Shown here one piece after another: positions 1 to 9,131 of a stretch of 64,000 nt of DNA. How positions within the stretch are numbered: position 1 is the stretch's first letter; each line of letters begins with the position of its first letter. The notes beneath the pieces were generated by a model, which saw nothing but the letters and a program-made list of their open reading frames with translations, made no database searches and was not told where the DNA came from. Position numbers and translations under genes: made by a program. This DNA is from Chrysopilus asiliformis (lineage: Eukaryota; Arthropoda; Insecta; Diptera; Rhagionidae): the NCBI GenBank assembly GCA_964034945.1, contig OZ035961.1, positions 27,257,684 to 27,321,683 of the forward strand. The letters run 5' to 3'.

Positions 1-318
1 GTCAGAAACAATTCTATCCCCAGAAAGCTCGGTAACTGGCGTTAAATGGTTGAAAGCAGGCAATATTTCATTCTGCGAATCTTCGTGTAAATCTTCAGCA
101 TTTCGAGATTCATCTTCAGTAGTTCTATCTACAAAACCATGGCTATTCCGCAAATGTCGTAAATACGTAGTAAATGATGTAAAATCCGTATTGCAATTAT
201 TTTGAAAGCATTTTATGTATCGAATTTCTTTAATTTTTAACTTATGTTCATTTTTTATGTGTTTTTTTAGAGAAAATATAGAATCTAAGGAATATTCGCA
301 TTCAAAACACGAAATCAT
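1..318 (-). CDS. Partial two-zinc-finger protein ORF, runs off left edge
   Basis: An open frame of 106 codons reads leftwards from an ATG at 318-316 to the window edge with no stop. Two C2H2-like fingers are visible: C4-x2-C7-x12-H20-x4-H25 and C37-x4-C42-x12-H55-x4-H60. After them comes an acidic, Asp/Glu/Ser-rich stretch at about residues 66-83. Such paired fingers at an N-terminus are common in transposon-encoded and domesticated DNA-binding proteins. The family itself is not recognised. The start is uncertain because the frame stays open upstream of the ATG to a possible intron acceptor (TATATAG, about 335-341). It lies on the same strand as the exon at 1227-1308, so the two may belong to one transcript. 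I see the fingers; a mobile-element origin is inferred from the neighbouring palindrome. Confidence 0.7.
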   Translation of the reverse strand, partial: MISCFECEYSLDSIFSLKKHIKNEHKLKIKEIRYIKCFQNNCNTDFTSFTTYLRHLRNSHGFVDRTTEDESRNAEDLHEDSQNEILPAFNHLTPVTELSGDRIVSD

Positions 319-1073
319 GTTAAAGTTCCAATTTTTTAACCTATATAATCAAAAAAAAATCGACTTTAGTCTAAATAGGACTTTTTTTTTACTAAAAATA
401 CACAATAATAAGTTTTTAAATAATAAAAAAAGCATATCAGATGGTTTTGGTCGAAAGATTTTGGATATGGCTCACATTTTTCATACGGGTAGAGTTTTGA
501 CTGTGACAACAAAAGTAAAATTCAAAAGAATCCAACCCACAATATTTCTCCGAAAGTAGACGAATCAGTCTCTTTTGTAAATTGAATCATCCGTTTAAAA
601 TTTCAGTTTACGATAAAAATTATGCAAAATATAAAATATTTACAAAATTGTGGACCGGAATTTAAGGCCAGATAAACGGAAATATGCTCCAAAGCAGTGA
701 AAATTCAGAAATTGGTGAGCTAGATTTTTTAAATTCACTTGTGTTGAGATAATTTCATGCAAATTTGGCGAGCGCAGCGCCGCTGCCGATTCACCTTTAA
801 CCTTAATCATACTTATTTTCCTGCGCCAAATTTTTAACAGCTGATTTTGTGTGGTTCAAGTTTCACAGAAAATGTACACCTTTTAACGAAATTATCCCAT
901 AAAACTAAGCAAAAATTAAAACAAGGATGTAATTTACACTGATAGCAGCGAGAGTTGATAAAGCCTTCAGTGAAGCCCGTCCGATTAGATTTACAATTGT
1001 AACCTTTTGTTAAAAAAGAAATTTCACCAAAATTACCACACATTCAAAACTATCACTTGACGCACAAAGGGGG
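319..1073. other. Unassigned stretch between zinc-finger ORF and palindrome
   Basis: No convincing exon. If the exon at 1227-1308 is spliced to the zinc-finger ORF, this is intron or UTR of that transcript. A small GC-rich patch (about 765-790, GCAGCGCCGCTGCC) stands out from an otherwise AT-rich background. Confidence 0.4.
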
Positions 1074-1226
1074 CTCGCAATACTATGACAAAATAAACAA
1101 TCACAAAACGGAGCGCTAGAAAAAAAACCGGTTTTCGCATGGCTACCCGTGTTCGCAAATGAAACATGAAAATCTAAATAAATTTCTCGTGTTCTCGCGG
1201 GATAAAAAGTATAGAAATTCACTTAC

Positions 1227-1308
1227 CTGAGCACTTATCAATGGTCTCCTGTTTAACTCCTTCCTTTTCGAGGAAAATTCTTAATTCGTCCACTTGTTTT
1301 TCACACAT
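1227..1308 (-). CDS. First coding exon of left divergent transcript
   Basis: Reading leftwards, an ATG at 1308-1306 opens 27 codons (starting MCEKQVDELRIF) and ends in a consensus donor CAG/GTAAGT at 1226. The exon is 82 nt, so the intron falls after the first base of codon 28. The predicted peptide is an amphipathic helix-rich stretch with a heptad-like Leu/Ile/Val pattern; I do not recognise the family. The same exon, giving the same peptide, is present in mirror image at 4273-4354. No partner acceptor is certain; the zinc-finger ORF at 318-1 lies downstream on this strand. Conservation of frame and donor in both arms is the main support. Confidence 0.55.
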
Positions 1309-2248
1309 TTCACTTGCGCACTGGATTAAAAATATCTGTCAGCAATGACTTTCACTTGAAGAATGACGAGAATCTGGCTCTCCAAAGCTGATGTGTTTCG
1401 AAATTTACTCGGATTCCCAGTAAAATTTACTTAGAATCCCAGTAATTTTTTTTTCTCGTAAAAAATATTGCGTGACGTAAAAATTGTAGTGTTACCAGAA
1501 GTTGTAGGTTATTTTTTGAAAAACTTTTCACTTGATCATTATGCGGTTGGAAAAAAATATTTTATTTACATTAATAAAAAAAATTGTCGTATGGTAACGT
1601 CAGAGGTAGATTTAATTTTGATAGATACAAAAATAGTGAGACAAAAATACTCAGACAAAAAAAATGACAAAAAAAAGTTTTTTAAAGTTTCTACACTTGG
1701 GGTCTAGTTACGAGTTGGAAAACGAAAAAAAACATCTAAAAGAGAATCAGTGGGTCAACTTGGTTAACATTTCTAAAAGATAGTTAGTGTCTGCTATTAT
1801 TATTATTGACATATTTTGTAAGGAAACATTTAACAACGTAAAATCACCAAAGAAATTACAAAAAAAATCGTGAAAAACCGCTTGAAAGTATTCTAAAAGT
1901 TTAGAAAATAATTACAGGCTGATCTTTATGGTGCAACGTAATTAAAATAATACAAAAAACTAAAAAAAAAACAGGAAGCAATAAATGTTATGTAAAGGTT
2001 TATTTGCAATTATGCGTACAAAATTTAAAGCTGGTCACCCAAAAGCAAATCAAATAGAAAAAAGTGTTTACTGGGGATCCCAGTAAAATTACTGGGGATC
2101 CCAGTAAAATTACTGGGGATCCCAGTAAAAGTACTGGGATTCACAGTAAAAATTACTGTGATGCCTAGTAAAAATTACTGTGATGCCTAGTAAAAATTAC
2201 TGTGATGCCTAGTAAAAATTTAGAATATTTGCGGTAACTTAAGTTTTT

Positions 2249-2452
2249 ACTTTCTTATACGAAGTACATAGTAGGTGGTTCGATCACCAAAAATCAACTT
2301 TTGGTAAAAATCTGTGAGCAATACTGGAAGTTACCAAAACGGCGCATTTTTAAAAATCAAAATTTCGTTTTTAGCAGTTTACTCCGAAACTATGTATTTT
2401 TCAGTAGTCTGATGATAACAAAGGTTGGGACGTAGATTTCGTATAAGAAAGT
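2249..2452. mobile_element. R-C-type TIR segment inside left arm
   Basis: About 204 bp bounded by an inverted ACTTTCTTATACGAA / TTCGTATAAGAAAGT pair. Its mirror copy lies at about 3130-3334 in the right arm. Related sequence with the same end motif occurs at about 60.0 and 63.15 kb. Confidence 0.6.
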
Positions 2453-2648
2453 CAAGTGCTATTCGCATCAGATTTTTCTTTAGTTATTAAAGTTCGCACT
2501 CTTTTTTATATTTATATATCTTTTTAAAATATTAACAACTGTACGTTTCAGAAAACTATACGAAAATATATTTTTTTTAACTTAGTCGCATTACGTAACT
2601 AATACCATAACAGTTGCTTTACATGCTATCTGAGGTTTTTACCTCATA

Positions 2649-2933
2649 CACTCTAAACCAGACGGCCTTTTCCCAGTAATTTCCCCAGTAAAATTTTACT
2701 GGGATTTTACTGGGAAAAACAGTAAAAATTATTTTTTACTGTTTTCCCAATAAATTTTACTGAGACACAGTAAAGATTACTGAAAAAACAGTAAAAATTA
2801 CTGAAAATGAAGTGAACTATTGCTGGGAAATTACTGATTTCTTCCCAGTAAATTTTATTGTTCCAGTCTTCCAAAAATTTCTCACTGATTATGACTCATT
2901 ACTGTTTGATCCCAGTAAATTTGTCGTGATGTG
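2649..2933 (-). mobile_element. 285-bp TA-flanked module at palindrome centre
   Basis: Bounded on both sides by TA (2647-2648 and 2934-2935). One end reads CACTCTAAACCAG; the other, read inwards, CACATCACGAC. The inside is a run of AGTAAAATTTACTGGG and AGTAAAAATTACT motifs. A copy in the opposite orientation, equal in length and differing at about three positions, is at 5976-6260. Confidence 0.85.
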
Positions 2934-4517
2934 TATGAGGTAAGAACCTCAAGATAACATGTAAAGCAACTGTTATGGTATTAGTTACGTAATGCGACTA
3001 AGTTAAAAAAAATATATTTTCGTATAGTTTTCTGAAACGTACAGTTGTTAATATTTTAAAAAGATATATAAATATAAAAAAGAGTGCGAACTTTAATAAC
3101 TAAAGAAAAATCTGATGCGAATAGCACTTGACTTTCTTATACGAAATCTACGTCCCAACCTTTGTTATCATCAGACTACTGAAAAATACATAGTTTCGGA
3201 GTAAACTGCTAAAAACGAAATTTTGATTTTTAAAAATGCGCCGTTTTGGTAACTTCCAGTATTGCTCACAGATTTTTACCAAAAGTTGATTTTTGGTGAT
3301 CGAACCACCTACTATGTACTTCGTATAAGAAAGTAAAAACTTAAGTTACCGCAAATATTCTAAATTTTTACTAGGCATCACAGTAATTTTTACTAGGCAT
3401 CACAGTAATTTTTACTAGGCATCACAGTAATTTTTACTGTGAATCCCAGTACTTTTACTGGGATCCCCAGTAATTTTACTGGGATCCCCAGTAATTTTAC
3501 TGGGATCCCCAGTAAACACTTTTTTCTATTTGATTTGCTTTTGGGTGACCAGCTTTAAATTTTGTACGCATAATTGCAAATAAACCTTTACATAACATTT
3601 ATTGCTTCCTGTTTTTTTTTTAGTTTTTTGTATTATTTTAATTACGTTGCACCATAAAGATCAGCCTGAAATTATTTTCTAAACTTTTAGAATACTTTCA
3701 AGCGGTTTTTCACGATTTTTTTTGCAATTTCTTTGGAGTTTTTACGTTGTTAAATGTTTCCTTACAAAATATGTCAATAATAATAATAGCAGACACTAAC
3801 TATCTTTTAGAAATGTTAACCAAATCGACCCACTGATTCTCTTTTAGATGTTTTTTCGTTTTCCAACTCGTAACTAGACACCAAGTGTAGAAACTTTACA
3901 AAACTTTTTTTGTTCCTATTTTTGTCTCAGTATTTTTGTCTCACTATTTTTGTATCTATCAAAATTAAATCTATCTCTCCGACGTTAGCACACGAGAATT
4001 TTTTTATTAATGTAAATAAAATATTTTTTTCCAACCGCATAATGATCAAGTGAAAAGTTTTTCAAAAAATAACCTACAACTTCTGGTAACACTACAATTT
4101 TTACGTCACGCAATATTTTTTACGAGAAAAAAAAATTACTGGGATTATAAGTAAATTTTACTGGGAATCCGAGTAAATTTCGAAACACATCAGCTTTGGA
4201 GAGCCAGATTCTCGTCATTCTTCAAGTGAAAGTCATTGCTGACAGATATTTTTAATCCAGTGCGCAAGTGAAATGTGTGAAAAACAAGTGGACGAATTAA
4301 GAATTTTCCTCGAAAAGGAAGGAGTTAAACAGGAGACCATTGATAAGTGCTCAGGTAAGTGAATTTTTACACTTTTTACCCCGCATTTTTAACACGAGAA
4401 ATTTATTTAGATTTTCATGTTTCATTTGCGAACACGGGTAGTCATGCGAAAACCGTTTTTTTTTTCATTATTCTAGCTCCGTTTTGTGATTGTTTATTTT
4501 GTAATAGTATTGAGTGC
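2934..4517. repeat. Right arm of 3.4-kb palindrome
   Basis: Reverse complement of 1074-2648. It carries the same blocks in mirror order, including the exon at 4273-4354. Homology stops about 160 bp beyond the splice donor, so the transcripts leaving the two arms share a first exon but have different downstream sequence. Confidence 0.93.
4273..4354 (+). CDS. First coding exon of right divergent transcript
   Basis: Mirror of the exon at 1227-1308: ATG at 4273, 27 codons, donor CAG/GTAAGT after 4354, phase 1. Joining it to the first good acceptor (TTTTTCAG ending 4699) gives an immediate in-frame stop at 4708-4710. It may therefore be a short upstream ORF, use another acceptor, or be broken. 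The peptide matches the left-arm exon over all 27 residues. No family recognised. Confidence 0.55.
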
Positions 4518-4749
4518 GGGGTTTTCGACAATACTCGAATTTCCGTTTTCATAATTTTACTAAAATTTCAATGTTTTGCCAATAAGCAATTTTTCAAGGA
4601 GCGGGGTATAAAAGTGGCTTGCAAATGCAATATATTAGAATGTATTTTTCACAATTTTTCTTATATAGTTTTTTAATGCACAATAATTTTGTTTTTCAGA
4701 TAAAACTTGATTTCAAATTGTTTTTTTTTTTTGAAAAAACCGACGAATC

Positions 4750-4880
4750 ATGTCTACAAATACTGAGCCACAAGAATTTTTCGTCAACAAATTGGGAACT
4801 TCTATAACGTCATCCGTCAATAAAAAAAAAAGATGCGGGAAAACTTGGGAATAAATCCTGGATTTAAAAATTTTTCAAAT
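4750..4880 (+). pseudogene. Putative second exon, frameshifted at an A-run
   Basis: An ATG at 4750 opens a frame (MSTNTEPQEFFVNKLG...) that runs into ten As near 4832 and then stops within about 10 codons. In the next frame, just after the A-run, an ATG at 4843 starts MRENLGINPGFKNFSN and reads to a consensus donor (AAT/GTAAGT) at 4880. That frame joins exactly in phase with the exon at 5028. Either the A-run has lost or gained a base, breaking the gene, or translation starts at 4843. No family recognised. Confidence 0.45.
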
Positions 4881-5027
4881 GTAAGTATTAGGAAAGCCAT
4901 ACAATATTGAAAGTCTCAGAAAATTAAATAATTTCTGAGTTTCTGAGAGGGATAATAATTATATATCCTGAATTTATTTTTAAAAGAATGTTATTTAATT
5001 TAGTTATTTTCTTTTGTTTTTACTTAG

Positions 5028-5142
5028 AAAGACGTGAATGTTAATTCAACAATTCCAAACACTGGACTCAGTCAGCCTTATTCAGTTTTGCAGGGAAATC
5101 CGGATACGGGAGCGATTTTTTACCTTGTCATAGAGACAAATA
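5028..5142 (+). CDS. Putative third exon of right transcript
   Basis: Flanked by a pyrimidine-rich acceptor (TTTTTACTTAG) and a consensus donor (A/GTAAGC). The 115 nt are open in the frame set by the donor at 4880 and encode 38 residues ending IFYLVIETN. It looks like a real coding exon because of this phase agreement and because its base composition is richer than its surroundings. No following exon is evident before the satellite at 5277, so the gene is probably cut off there. Function unknown. Confidence 0.45.
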
Positions 5143-5276
5143 GTAAGCGTTTTGTTACAGGCATTATACAACGAATTTATTAAATATATTGTATTGTGAA
5201 ATGAATGTCGACTTTTATTACATATTTTTTATTCAAGTTTTCTGCTTTACTTGGATCGAAGAAAAGGTAGTTCAGT

Positions 5277-5744
5277 TTTACTGCGGCGTCAGTAAAATTT
5301 ACTCGGATTTCCCAATAAAATTTACTCGGATTTCCCAATAAAATTTACTCGGATTTCCCAATAAAATTTACTGGGAGTACAGTAAAAAGGTTTCAAATTT
5401 ACTGCGGCGTCAGTAAAATTTACTCGGATTTCCCAATAAAATTTACTGGGAGTGCAGTAAAAAGGGTTCAGATTTACTGCGATTTCAGTAAAATTTACTC
5501 GGATTTCCCAATAAAATTTACTGGGAGTGCAGTAAAAAGGTTTCAGATTTACTGCGGCGTCAGTAAAATTTACTTAGATTCCCCAATAAAATTTACTGGG
5601 AGTGCAGTAAAAAGGTTTCAGATTTACTGCGGCGTCAGTAAAATTTACTTAGATTTCCCAATAAAATTTACTGGGAGTGCAGTAAATAAGGGTCATATTT
5701 ACTGCAGTTTCAGTAAAATTTACTCGGATTTCCCAGTAAAAATT
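5277..5744. repeat. 75-bp tandem satellite of AGTAAATTTACT motifs
   Basis: About five and a half copies of a 75-bp unit (start TTTACTGCGGCGTCAG, middle ATTTCCCAATAAAATTTACT). The first unit carries an inner 24-25-bp duplication present three times. The unit is itself made of short palindromes such as AGTAAAATTTACT. Confidence 0.9.
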
Positions 5745-5973
5745 CTGCATATATTACTGATAGTCCAGTAAATTTTACTAGGGCTCCTAGTAATATATTA
5801 CGAATTTCCTAAGATATTCCAGTTTTCCAGTGCGGATATTTTACTGGGACTCACTCAAAATATTTACTGGGAGGATCAGTAATTTTTTTTTACTGGGAGG
5901 GAACAGTAAAATTTACTGTACTTCATCGTGGTTGTCTTTTTACTGGGCTCCCAGTAAAATCTGGTTTAGAGTG
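5745..5973. mobile_element. Degenerate element end ending GGTTTAGAGTG
   Basis: More CCCAGTAAAATTTACTGGG-type motifs without clear tandem order. It stops at CTGGTTTAGAGTG followed by TA, the same end as the 285-bp module that starts two bases later. It is thus probably the right end of a related, larger element that includes the 75-bp satellite. Confidence 0.55.
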
Positions 5974-5975
5974 TA

Positions 5976-6260
5976 CACATCACGACAAATTTACTGGGAT
6001 CAAACAGTAATGAGTCATAATCAGTGAGAAATTTTTGGAAGACTGGAACAATAAAATTTACTGGGAAGAAATCAGTAATTTCCCAGCAATAGTTCACTTG
6101 ATTTTCAGTAATTTTTACTGTTTTTTCAGTAATTTTTACTGTGTCTCAGTAAAATTTACTGGGAAAACAGTAAAAAATAATTTTTACTGTTTTTCCCAGT
6201 AAAATCCCAGTAAAATTTTACTGGGGAAATTACTGGGAAAAGGCCGTCTGGTTTAGAGTG
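5976..6260 (+). mobile_element. 285-bp TA-flanked module, second copy
   Basis: Near-identical inverted copy of 2649-2933, again bounded by TA (5974-5975 and 6261-6262). With the central copy it frames the interval 2.65-6.26 kb as a pair of terminal-type inverted repeats. Confidence 0.85.
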
Positions 6261-6262
6261 TA

Positions 6263-7675
6263 GCCTTAGAAATGTTAGGTTAAAAAAGTTTTTTTTAATA
6301 GTGTAGGTAAAAGCCATAAAAGGAAAAAGTTTTATATCAATTTGGAGTGTAACGAAATAACTCATTTCGTACTTGGCAACCAATTTGTAAAAAAATTAAT
6401 GAAACGACTGAGTAATTTTGAAGGAAAAGACAATAGAACATTTTTTTGTTCTTCGTTTCTGGCAATTTTGTTTTTCTCGCAGAAAGTTTTATTTCTTATA
6501 TTTAAAATATCATAATAAATCAATATTGTGACTTTTTATAGTCTCATTCCATGGCTAAAGAAGAAACAATGCAAAAATATCATAAATGTCAAGTAGTTTC
6601 TTATTTTTCCTCACAATTTTTGTTGTTCGTTCTCTATTCCAAAGCTTTTCAGATTTCTTTATGAGCTCATAAATATGCCAGCGGTATCTTTTTTTCTACG
6701 ATTTGGAGTTGAAATTGCTTTCGGTTGGGAGTTGGGAGTTGGGAGAGCCCAATAGAGAAATACACAAAAAAAAATAGCCGGTTTTTCTTTGTATATATTT
6801 CCAATCCTAATACTATTTCCAATGGACTATTTATAAGGTTTTGTCATTTGCTGTTGTTATTTTGTACCCACATCGAATGGCCATGATTTCTTCTTTTGAT
6901 AAGAAAATGTAAACAAAAGTAGTGAGCTTTTTTCATATTTTATTTGTGGTTTTTGTCAATAGTTAATACGAAAAAAAAACTGAAAGTAAGGAAAGATAAC
7001 ACACCTAAAATGTTCGGTATTTCATTCAACAAAACAAACAAACGTCATGCATAATTTCTACATATATCAAATTTTTAAAACATTTTTGTTTTTACTGAAC
7101 TTTTTTAACGAAACCAGATACAATTACCGATTGTGAATTTTTTTGCGCCGATTGCGTGTTATCGATTTTATATTAGTCTTTCATGAACGCACTCCTCAAA
7201 TAATTTGTGTAAAATTATATATCGTATGCTCCAGATGCACCACATATGCACCACTCTTTAAATAATTTGTCGGTTATCTGTTCGACGGGTGTCTATCAGC
7301 AACCAAAAAATTAGAATATTTGAAATTGCCAAAAATTAAAACTACTTAAAATATGCAAACAAATGGCACAAAAGAAATTCTTATTGTTGCAGCAGAATTT
7401 CACAATTGCTCAAAATCTCCGTACTTGACGTTTGCGCAAGCTTTTTTATACATACCAAAACTGTCTTGAAAACTTACGATGGTCGTGTAAAAGATTTTTC
7501 ATGCAAATTTTGACAGTTCATTTGTCAGGCGGTAAACTCTCCCGGGTTATGAGGCGTTTCCGAGATTTTATGAATACCTTGAATAATTCGTTAAATTCCA
7601 TCGTCAGATTTCAATCTCTACTAGGCGTTGCAATTAATTTATTAATTTTCTACTATTTTAATTTTGTTTTGATTA
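6263..7675. other. AT-rich stretch, no gene seen
   Basis: Only short shadow ORFs. A small tandem repeat of GGGAGTT (about 6726-6746) is the only structure noted. Confidence 0.5.
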
Positions 7676-7751
7676 TACAGGGTGTTTCAATCGCTTGGAC
7701 CGATGTTAACAGTAAATAAGACAATGTTATTTGTTTTTTTTTTATTTCTTT

Positions 7752-8286
7752 ACTAGAATTTGGACCCGGCTTCGCCCGGCTAAAAGCGTGAACAGAAAAA
7801 AAGGTTAGGAAAACTAAATTCAGTTGGTTAAAAATTAGGTAGCCTGCATGCTGTTCGTTAGTTTTTTCTCTTCGGAAAATGATTAACAAACTAACAAAAA
7901 ATTCCAGCACTTGCATTCGGTATTACCTTACCCCCCTCCGCTTACTCCCCCACGTCTCGGGCTACTTTTTAATGGGTCTATGTTGGGGCTCTACCCCCGA
8001 TGAACATCTATACCAAATTTCAGGCTAATCGGTTCAGTCGTTTCCCCGCGAAAGAGTAACATAGCGCAAAAACTAAAGTTTCGAAATCACTTTAGCCCCT
8101 CCCCTTACTCCCCCCACCCCTCGCGCTACTTTTCCGTATGCCTATGTTGGAACCAGAACTACCACAAACACTCATGCCAAATTTCAAATCAATTAGTTCA
8201 GCCGTTTTTGCGTGAAAGAGGAACAGACAGACAGAAAGACAGACAGACAGACAGACACTAACTCATTTTTATATATTAGTATGATG
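7752..8286 (+). repeat. R-A interspersed repeat, short copy
   Basis: Starts ACTAGAATTTGGACCCGGC and ends in (GACA)n followed by TTTATATATTAGTATGAT. Two internal ~160-bp units (about 7928 and 8095) each contain a CCCCTCC..TTACTCCCCC block and a conserved GTTTCCCCGCGAAAGAG or similar segment. The ending resembles 3' tails of insect non-LTR elements, but no reverse transcriptase is present. Confidence 0.75.
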
Positions 8287-8373
8287 ATTTGGCACATGGC
8301 AATTTAGTGTGAAAGACAGTATCGCTCAAATATTCGCTAAGGCTACGGTACCACACCTCCACTCGATGGTTAA

Positions 8374-8580
8374 CCCTTAGAGGCACAGAAAACTAGCAAA
8401 TATCTTTACCCATCCGGCACACCGAAAAGAACTTTTTTTTTGAATTTTGTTGGTGGTGTCAGTTCAAAGTTTCATGCGGCAATGGAAGACGATTTAATCG
8501 GTGGTACAATTTTGGTACCACCATGCAGCATTTGTTGAGATAAAGGTGGTAAATCGAATGTACCACCAAGCCTTTAAGGG
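8374..8580. mobile_element. TTAA-flanked MITE (piggyBac type)
   Basis: TTAA at 8370-8373 and 8581-8584. The ends are CCCTTAGAGGC and its imperfect complement GCCTTTAAGGG. TTAA duplication plus CCC ends are the hallmark of piggyBac-mobilised elements. An inner palindrome (GGTGGTAC...GTACCACC) lies at about 8500-8522. It sits in the 3' end of the transposase pseudogene. Confidence 0.8.
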
Positions 8581-8586
8581 TTAAAT

Positions 8587-8918
8587 TTTTTTATAATATC
8601 TCTGCATAATTGCTCCTCGATCGCACGTATATGCCTTATTATTTCATCTTTCAGCTGTTGATTTGTTGTTGGCTTATTGGCATCGACCTTACTCTTGAGA
8701 TAACCCCAAAGGAAGAAGTCAAAAGGCGACAAATCGCACGATCTTGGTGGCCAATTGGCTTAGCTAAATCGAGAGATTATGCAACCTGGCAACTCCGCAT
8801 TCAATATAGCCATTATTGCATTGGCTGTGTGACACGTAGCGCCGTCCTGTTGAAACCTCAAATCATCGACATGCATAGCATCCAATTCAGGCCATAAAAA
8901 CTTGGTTATCATGGCACT
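8587..8918 (-). pseudogene. Transposase C-terminal fragment (Tc1/mariner-IS630)
   Basis: Minus-strand reading gives a DDE-type catalytic C-terminus: FQQDGATCHTA (second catalytic Asp) and, after an in-frame stop, WPPRSCDLSPFDFFLWG (third Asp), then a KPTTNQQLKDEI helix. The first Asp is absent because the middle of the gene is deleted. It is inactive, with at least one stop codon and a MITE at its 3' end. Confidence 0.85.
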
Positions 8919-9030
8919 GTAGCGCCATTCATGCGAAATGCATTTTTGTTTGAATGCCCATTTTCGTAATACGCTTCAATAGCTTTAACACGTTGTTCGA
9001 TTGTTAATCTTTCTATGGTTGAAATTGCCA
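8919..9030 (-). pseudogene. Transposase N-terminal helix-turn-helix remnant
   Basis: Minus-strand frame reads ERLTIEQRVKAIEAYYENG, the HTH start typical of IS630/Tc1-mariner transposases. It then jumps after about 10 more residues into the C-terminal fragment, so roughly the central half of the protein has been deleted. Confidence 0.75.
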
Positions 9031-9131
9031 AAGACTGAGCTTGTCCAACCTGGAAACAGATGTCAAAAATCATTAGATGTTTGAGCCTCAATCACATGTA
9101 ACATCAGTTCAAGCAATTGGAACACCCGATA

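Larger units (their letters stand above)
1074..2648. repeat. Left arm of 3.4-kb palindrome
   Basis: This stretch is repeated as its reverse complement at 2934-4517. For example, the segment ending at 2040 pairs with the one starting at 3543. Near the centre (2230-2620 against 2960-3350) the arms look essentially identical. Towards the outside they pick up substitutions and small indels. From outside in the arm holds the exon at 1227-1308, two CCCAGTAAAATTTACT-type blocks, three tandem copies of a TTACTGGGGATCCCAGTAAAA unit (about 2070-2140), three copies of a TTACTGTGATGCCTAGTAAAA unit, and an R-C element. Confidence 0.93.
7678..9129 (-). mobile_element. Tc1/mariner-IS630 deletion derivative with nested insertions
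   Basis: Flanked by TA on both sides (7676-7677, 9130-9131). The TIRs are imperfect over about 31 bp: CAGGGTGTTTCAATCGCTTG on the left against TCGGGTGTTCCAATTGCTTG read inwards from the right. Inside are N-terminal and C-terminal pieces of a transposase on the minus strand with the middle missing. The element was later hit by an R-A repeat (7752-8286) and a TTAA-flanked MITE (8374-8580). Confidence 0.85.

Noticed and set aside
1468..1707. 79-aa ORF in the left palindrome arm
   Set aside because: The matching frame in the right arm is disrupted after about 40 codons, and composition is that of an AT-rich chance ORF.
5277..5744. Considered as a CRISPR array
   Set aside because: Units are contiguous tandem copies with no variable spacers, in a eukaryotic genome.
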